Positions 59,684-64,000 of a stretch of DNA of 64,000 nt are shown here, piece after piece. Source of the DNA: Neodiprion pinetum (lineage: Eukaryota > Arthropoda > Insecta > Hymenoptera > Diprionidae); the NCBI RefSeq assembly GCF_021155775.2, contig NC_060235.2, positions 26,452,607 to 26,516,606 on the forward strand, given 5' to 3'. A model generated the notes under the pieces. The model searched no databases. It was given only the letters and a program-made list of their open reading frames with translations, and had not been told where the DNA came from. The first letter of the stretch is position 1. The number at the start of each line of letters is the position of its first letter. The translations under genes and the position numbers were made by a program.

Positions 59684-62600
59684 CACCGGTAACCTCTGTC
59701 TGCGCTTCAGTTCTGCAGACGTTCGTTCGACGTAACAAGCAACAACACTTTGCCGGAGCTCTCAATTGCACGATTCAAAGAGTCCAGGTGAAGCACACTG
59801 CCCGAGATTGCCGCACTGATATGGTTTCTGCAGCAGCATCATCTCGTATTTCAGAATTTTCAAACTAGTTAACACGGAAATATTGCATCGAGATTATGCT
59901 GATTTCCTCCCACATGTTATCGCAGAACAATTTTTCATATATTGATCTTTGCTGTGAAAATCCTTATCAGATAATTCACTTAATCTAACGTGAAGGGCTA
60001 TTATAGTTCCGAGCATTGTGCTGTCAGCTTTTGTCAAGCTCAAAATATTGTGAACGAATATTTTGTATGAATAATATGTACCTAAATCAGAGGGTTGAAA
60101 TACATGGTTAAAAGTTGTCCGAAACTTATATCTATTACATAATGTATTCCGTTTCAATGAAACTCCTGAAATTCGTTCAAATCCCGAATTAGTACGAAAC
60201 TTTTTATCCGAGCATCGAATTTCCATGTCGAGTTCCTGTGTTGAGAGAAACAGTATTAATCTTTCGGCTGTATAATTCGACAGAATGATGTAACAATTTT
60301 TGTTTCTCAGTTTTCTCATTAATCAGTAATCTCGATAGAACGTCTGTAGTCGCCTCGTTCATGATTCTTCGTATTCGAAAAATCCGAAGCGTTGCAATTA
60401 AAATGCGATCAAGTTAACTTCCAAAGATCAATGCGCCTTAATTAATGTAAAGAATAATTACTTTTGCGACTATATTTTTTCAAATACATTCGCGAGTGAG
60501 CGGAATTGATCAAATTCTAATGTTGTTTGCTAGAAAAAGAAGCTCTTCTAGCTCTTCTCGAAGAGCAACTGTACATGCAACTTGTAAACTATGTCCTTAG
60601 CTTGCATGGAAAATCATGAAAGTAAGAAACGGATTCAAAACCGGCTTTCATATACCGATTTGCAAAAATTATTTCGCGGACTGGCTCAATTTCACCTCGA
60701 CTCCGATTATTTACGTTTAAGGATATGTATATACGTATGGGATGTACAGTCAGTTTGAAAAATGTATTGGAAGAAAAACATTATGGAACGAGGGTGTAGA
60801 CAGTGCCACTTGAGTCAATCTAGTTACAGCCAACTAAAGAAATTCATTGGATAGAATTAAAGGTTTTCAATCACTAAATTTTGAAGTGTAACCACCTCAT
60901 TGTTTCAACTATATCATAGAAATTACGTTACTCTACTATTTTTCTTTTATTATATTTTAGTTCATTTTATTCGTAATTAAATTTACCGACGTTAATTTTT
61001 CCGAACGTTGATAACAAGCTGTTTACATCTTGGAAATTCAATGGTTAAAAAATAATGACCCGAATAACAGATACTTTGTTAATCACATTTACTTTAATTT
61101 CTTTCAGGCGCATCTTATCAAACTTTGTTATGTTTCTTTTTCGACATATTGGTGACCAGAGTGTACTCCCCGTACATCCTTAAATTAATCGTTATACCCA
61201 TCGTTTATTTTCATCCCGACCCCTGCGTCACAAGTATTGCGACTCGAGACTGCAGCTGCGGCGTAAATCCGACAATTAGACACAAATACTTTTGTTAATT
61301 TTCCACATCGCAATAAGTCTATACAAAACAGGCTGGAATAATCGTGAGCATATCGCAGTTTCAGGGGTCAGTTCTTGGCCTCGCGGGGCATGATTCTCTT
61401 TGCATTGACCGTGATCTGTGAATTTATGGATCTGGTACATGCTAACTTGCGATCCTATATTGTGCTACGGTATACGTAAAATAATAATAATTTCTTGCTC
61501 GCCGATCAAACGTGTAACAAATTGAATCCGACGTTCACAATCGCTGTCTGAATCATCCGTAAAATTATTAATGCGAAGAAAAAAAAATACGAAGCGGAAC
61601 ATCGTGGTTCCCATTTTTCAATTTCTCCTCCCGAAGGGCAAGTCTACGTGTCAGGGTCATCGTGAACAGAGACCGATGATCATAGTCGACGACCCGCAGA
61701 GATAGAAACTATTTAAAGCCGGCAATAGTTGGTGTCAACAACGACGCATGGCTGTCACGTGCCGTGGCAATCGATCCAAGATCATGGCCAAGGCCGTTTT
61801 CTGTGAACTGCTAGATCTCGGTTTGTGAAAGATTTGCACAATTTCGTGGAAACCGATGAACATGATTAAAACGTCGATCCCTCTCGATGGAAGAAGTCCC
61901 AGAGTATGCGGTATGCGAACTTTGTATTATCATACATCCACATGCTCATGTGTAATGTCAGCCTTAACGGCGCCGGATAATTAAGTTCTACAGTGACTCG
62001 TAAAACGAGTATTTAACTCTTCGAAATCGTGATCGCGTTGTGATACGCATAGATATCCGGCGTTTCTTTGGCGTTGTGTAAAACGAAAATTTGAATGGTA
62101 CACGGCTTACTTCATCTGGATGGATACTGGCCTTGGCCTTTTTTATTGTAAGCAGCATCCTTGCGCATCGGGTTCAACCAACATCCTGGTTGATTGGTGG
62201 GAAATTAGCTGCGCATGCTTCTCACTGACAGACCGAGATTTAATAAGATGTAATTCCCGATTCACTGTTAAATAGCTGGAGGCAAAGAAACAACAACAAT
62301 CCTCGCAAATTATTGTTTGATTTTATAATTTGCAGCTACACTGAAATACTTGCAATGCCCGATCAATTCACGGTACAGGTAATCGATTCGTATACCATGA
62401 TCTAGCAGCAAACGTGATAATTGGATGCAATAAAGAAGGAGATTGCCGTTTTTTTCCTCGCCTGTGGGTTGAACTTTGACTTGCTTATTTTTCCATCCTT
62501 ATAACTTTGTTGGAAAAAACAAGTGAGTTCCAACCATGTTTTTACGCCCCAAAATATTTTTACAAATATCTACTCTAATCTAATATACATAAGCATGCAA

Positions 62601-64000
62601 TAGTTGAGTAGTGATGATGCTGTGATTTGAAATTTCCATAGCGTCATTTAGATTCTTGAAATTATCGAATCACGGATGATAAAATTAAATAAGAATTTAA
62701 ATGCTTTTATGCGAACGTGAATAATATCGTACACATAATGTTTTGATCTACGCATAAAGATTCAGATATAATTCCAACTGAACACAACATCAATGGTATA
62801 ATGTTTAAAATTGGACATTATACATCCGCGCTGAAAATGCATGAAAAATATGAAATACCAAACAAGTGCTGAATGACATCAGAAGTTGTGCCAGAGACCC
62901 AAAACGGCAGCAGTTATCGGTAATCTCGATAAAAAAAAACCTGCTATCTCTACGCCTTTCAAATCACGATAATTAGTAGTTAGACTAGTTATTAATATGT
63001 TGTGTCGCATATAAGTGGAATGTAACTAACACTCGACATTACATGCCCCAATCCGTCAGTCTTTTGACAGTTTGATTGTGTTGAAATTTTGCGAATTACC
63101 GTTAAATTTACCGTTCATTATACGCATAATGCAAGATAATTGACACCAATGCGATGCGAAAAAACAAGTTCTAAAACACGTGATAATTCCACGAGAAAAA
63201 CTTCGACATTCATACATATTACATCGTGAATAAGCCGATGCGGGTCACATTTCTAGGATTAAATGAGATTTGAGAGACGCATTACGTCGGGGCCTCTGGA
63301 ATCCAAAACTTTCTAAAAGATGAATGATCCTCCATTGATGTTACAGCTTCCAGCAAATATTGGCGCAGGTCGTTAGCCCGAGTAATGAAAACGTCACAGA
63401 CCCAACAATATTACGCCATAAGGAAAAACAATTTCAAGTTGCGGTTACTGTACAGTTTTTAATCGTTTTTATTTTTCACCATAGGCAAAAAATGTAGTCA
63501 TGGATACGAAATAAAAATGAGCTTTGTGGCTCTAATTAAAAAATCTGGTACATACTACTATTCTTTTTGATCATGGTCACTCGTACTGTACTTATTTTCT
63601 TCTACAACCGTTATGCTAATTTGATTATCGTGCAACAATAAGTTAACTATCTGAAAAAATGTAACTAATCAAGCAGCCATATTTAATGCTTCAATAATTA
63701 AATATTGTAAGATTACCAACTGTAATTACCGTAAACAATTACTTGTGGCAAATTTTTGTCCACATATAACGGAGAGTCTCTGCCTGCGAAGTGGCGTATA
63801 ATAAAAAAGGTAAAAACAAGCCACGTAAGCAGCTGCGAATGGCCGTAATACGATATTATCGGATGGATTGTATTGTCTTCAACTGATCATCCGCGTGACG
63901 CAAGCTCGGAAATTCCCGAGGAGAATGTCAGACAAAACTCGCTTACCTTCCGACCGAAGATTATACTTCATGTTTAATTCTCGAGAACCTCACCGCCGAC
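59684..64000. other. Intergenic, no gene recognised
   Basis: AT-rich. I see no supported exon, repeat array or RNA gene. A TATTTAAAG element near 61713 stands about 35 bp before ATGGCTGTCACG, but the frame stops after 26 codons without a donor I trust, so I do not call a gene. Confidence 0.55.

Overview
The window is eukaryotic nuclear DNA. It is AT-rich, has long introns with canonical GT-AG sites, and shows no bacterial operon structure. The recognisable gene, a Derailed/RYK-type Wnt receptor pseudokinase with insect-like exon motifs, together with a family of small serine-rich secreted proteins, points to an arthropod, most likely an insect. I cannot fix the order from sequence alone.

Layout. 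(1) 1-15620: no convincing coding exon. It is probably intron or upstream sequence of the receptor gene, with GC-richer islands, microsatellites and one clean 295-bp MITE (13844-14138) carrying an 8-bp target-site duplication. (2) 15621-21607, plus strand: seven exons of a RYK/Derailed gene whose phases all agree. They run from mid WIF domain through the membrane helix and pseudokinase domain to the stop. The signal-peptide and first WIF exons were not found. (3) 22887-27321: intergenic, with a decayed satellite fragment at 25683-26022. (4) 27322-38682: an 11.4-kb palindrome. Its 3.64-kb outer arms appear identical in every part compared. Inside lie a 115-bp tandem array (6 copies on the left, 16 on the right), a 342-bp tandem repeat in each arm, and a G-rich/C-rich core. 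A chimeric fragment of the same material (38683-39368) lies just upstream of the next gene. (5) 39917-59510: a cluster of secreted-protein genes. Gene C (plus, 3 exons, 317 aa) converges on gene A (minus, 5 exons, 245 aa). Gene B (minus, 5 exons, 306 aa) is a paralogue of A, made by a tandem segmental duplication of about 9 kb that also copied the last exon of gene C as a degenerate relic (about 51743-51967). (6) 59684-64000: no gene seen.

How the parts relate. RYK/Derailed is a signalling receptor with no evident link to its neighbours. Genes A and B share signal peptides, a common serine-rich architecture, a C-terminal G-P-D-G-K-x-Y module, intron phases, and a TATA box exactly 166 bp from each start codon. 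They are therefore probably co-regulated secretory products (silk, glue, cuticle or gland proteins are possibilities; the function is unknown). Gene C is also secreted and may belong to the same secretory programme, but shares no clear domain with A or B. All exon structures here are read by eye from splice sites and phase; none is backed by transcript data.
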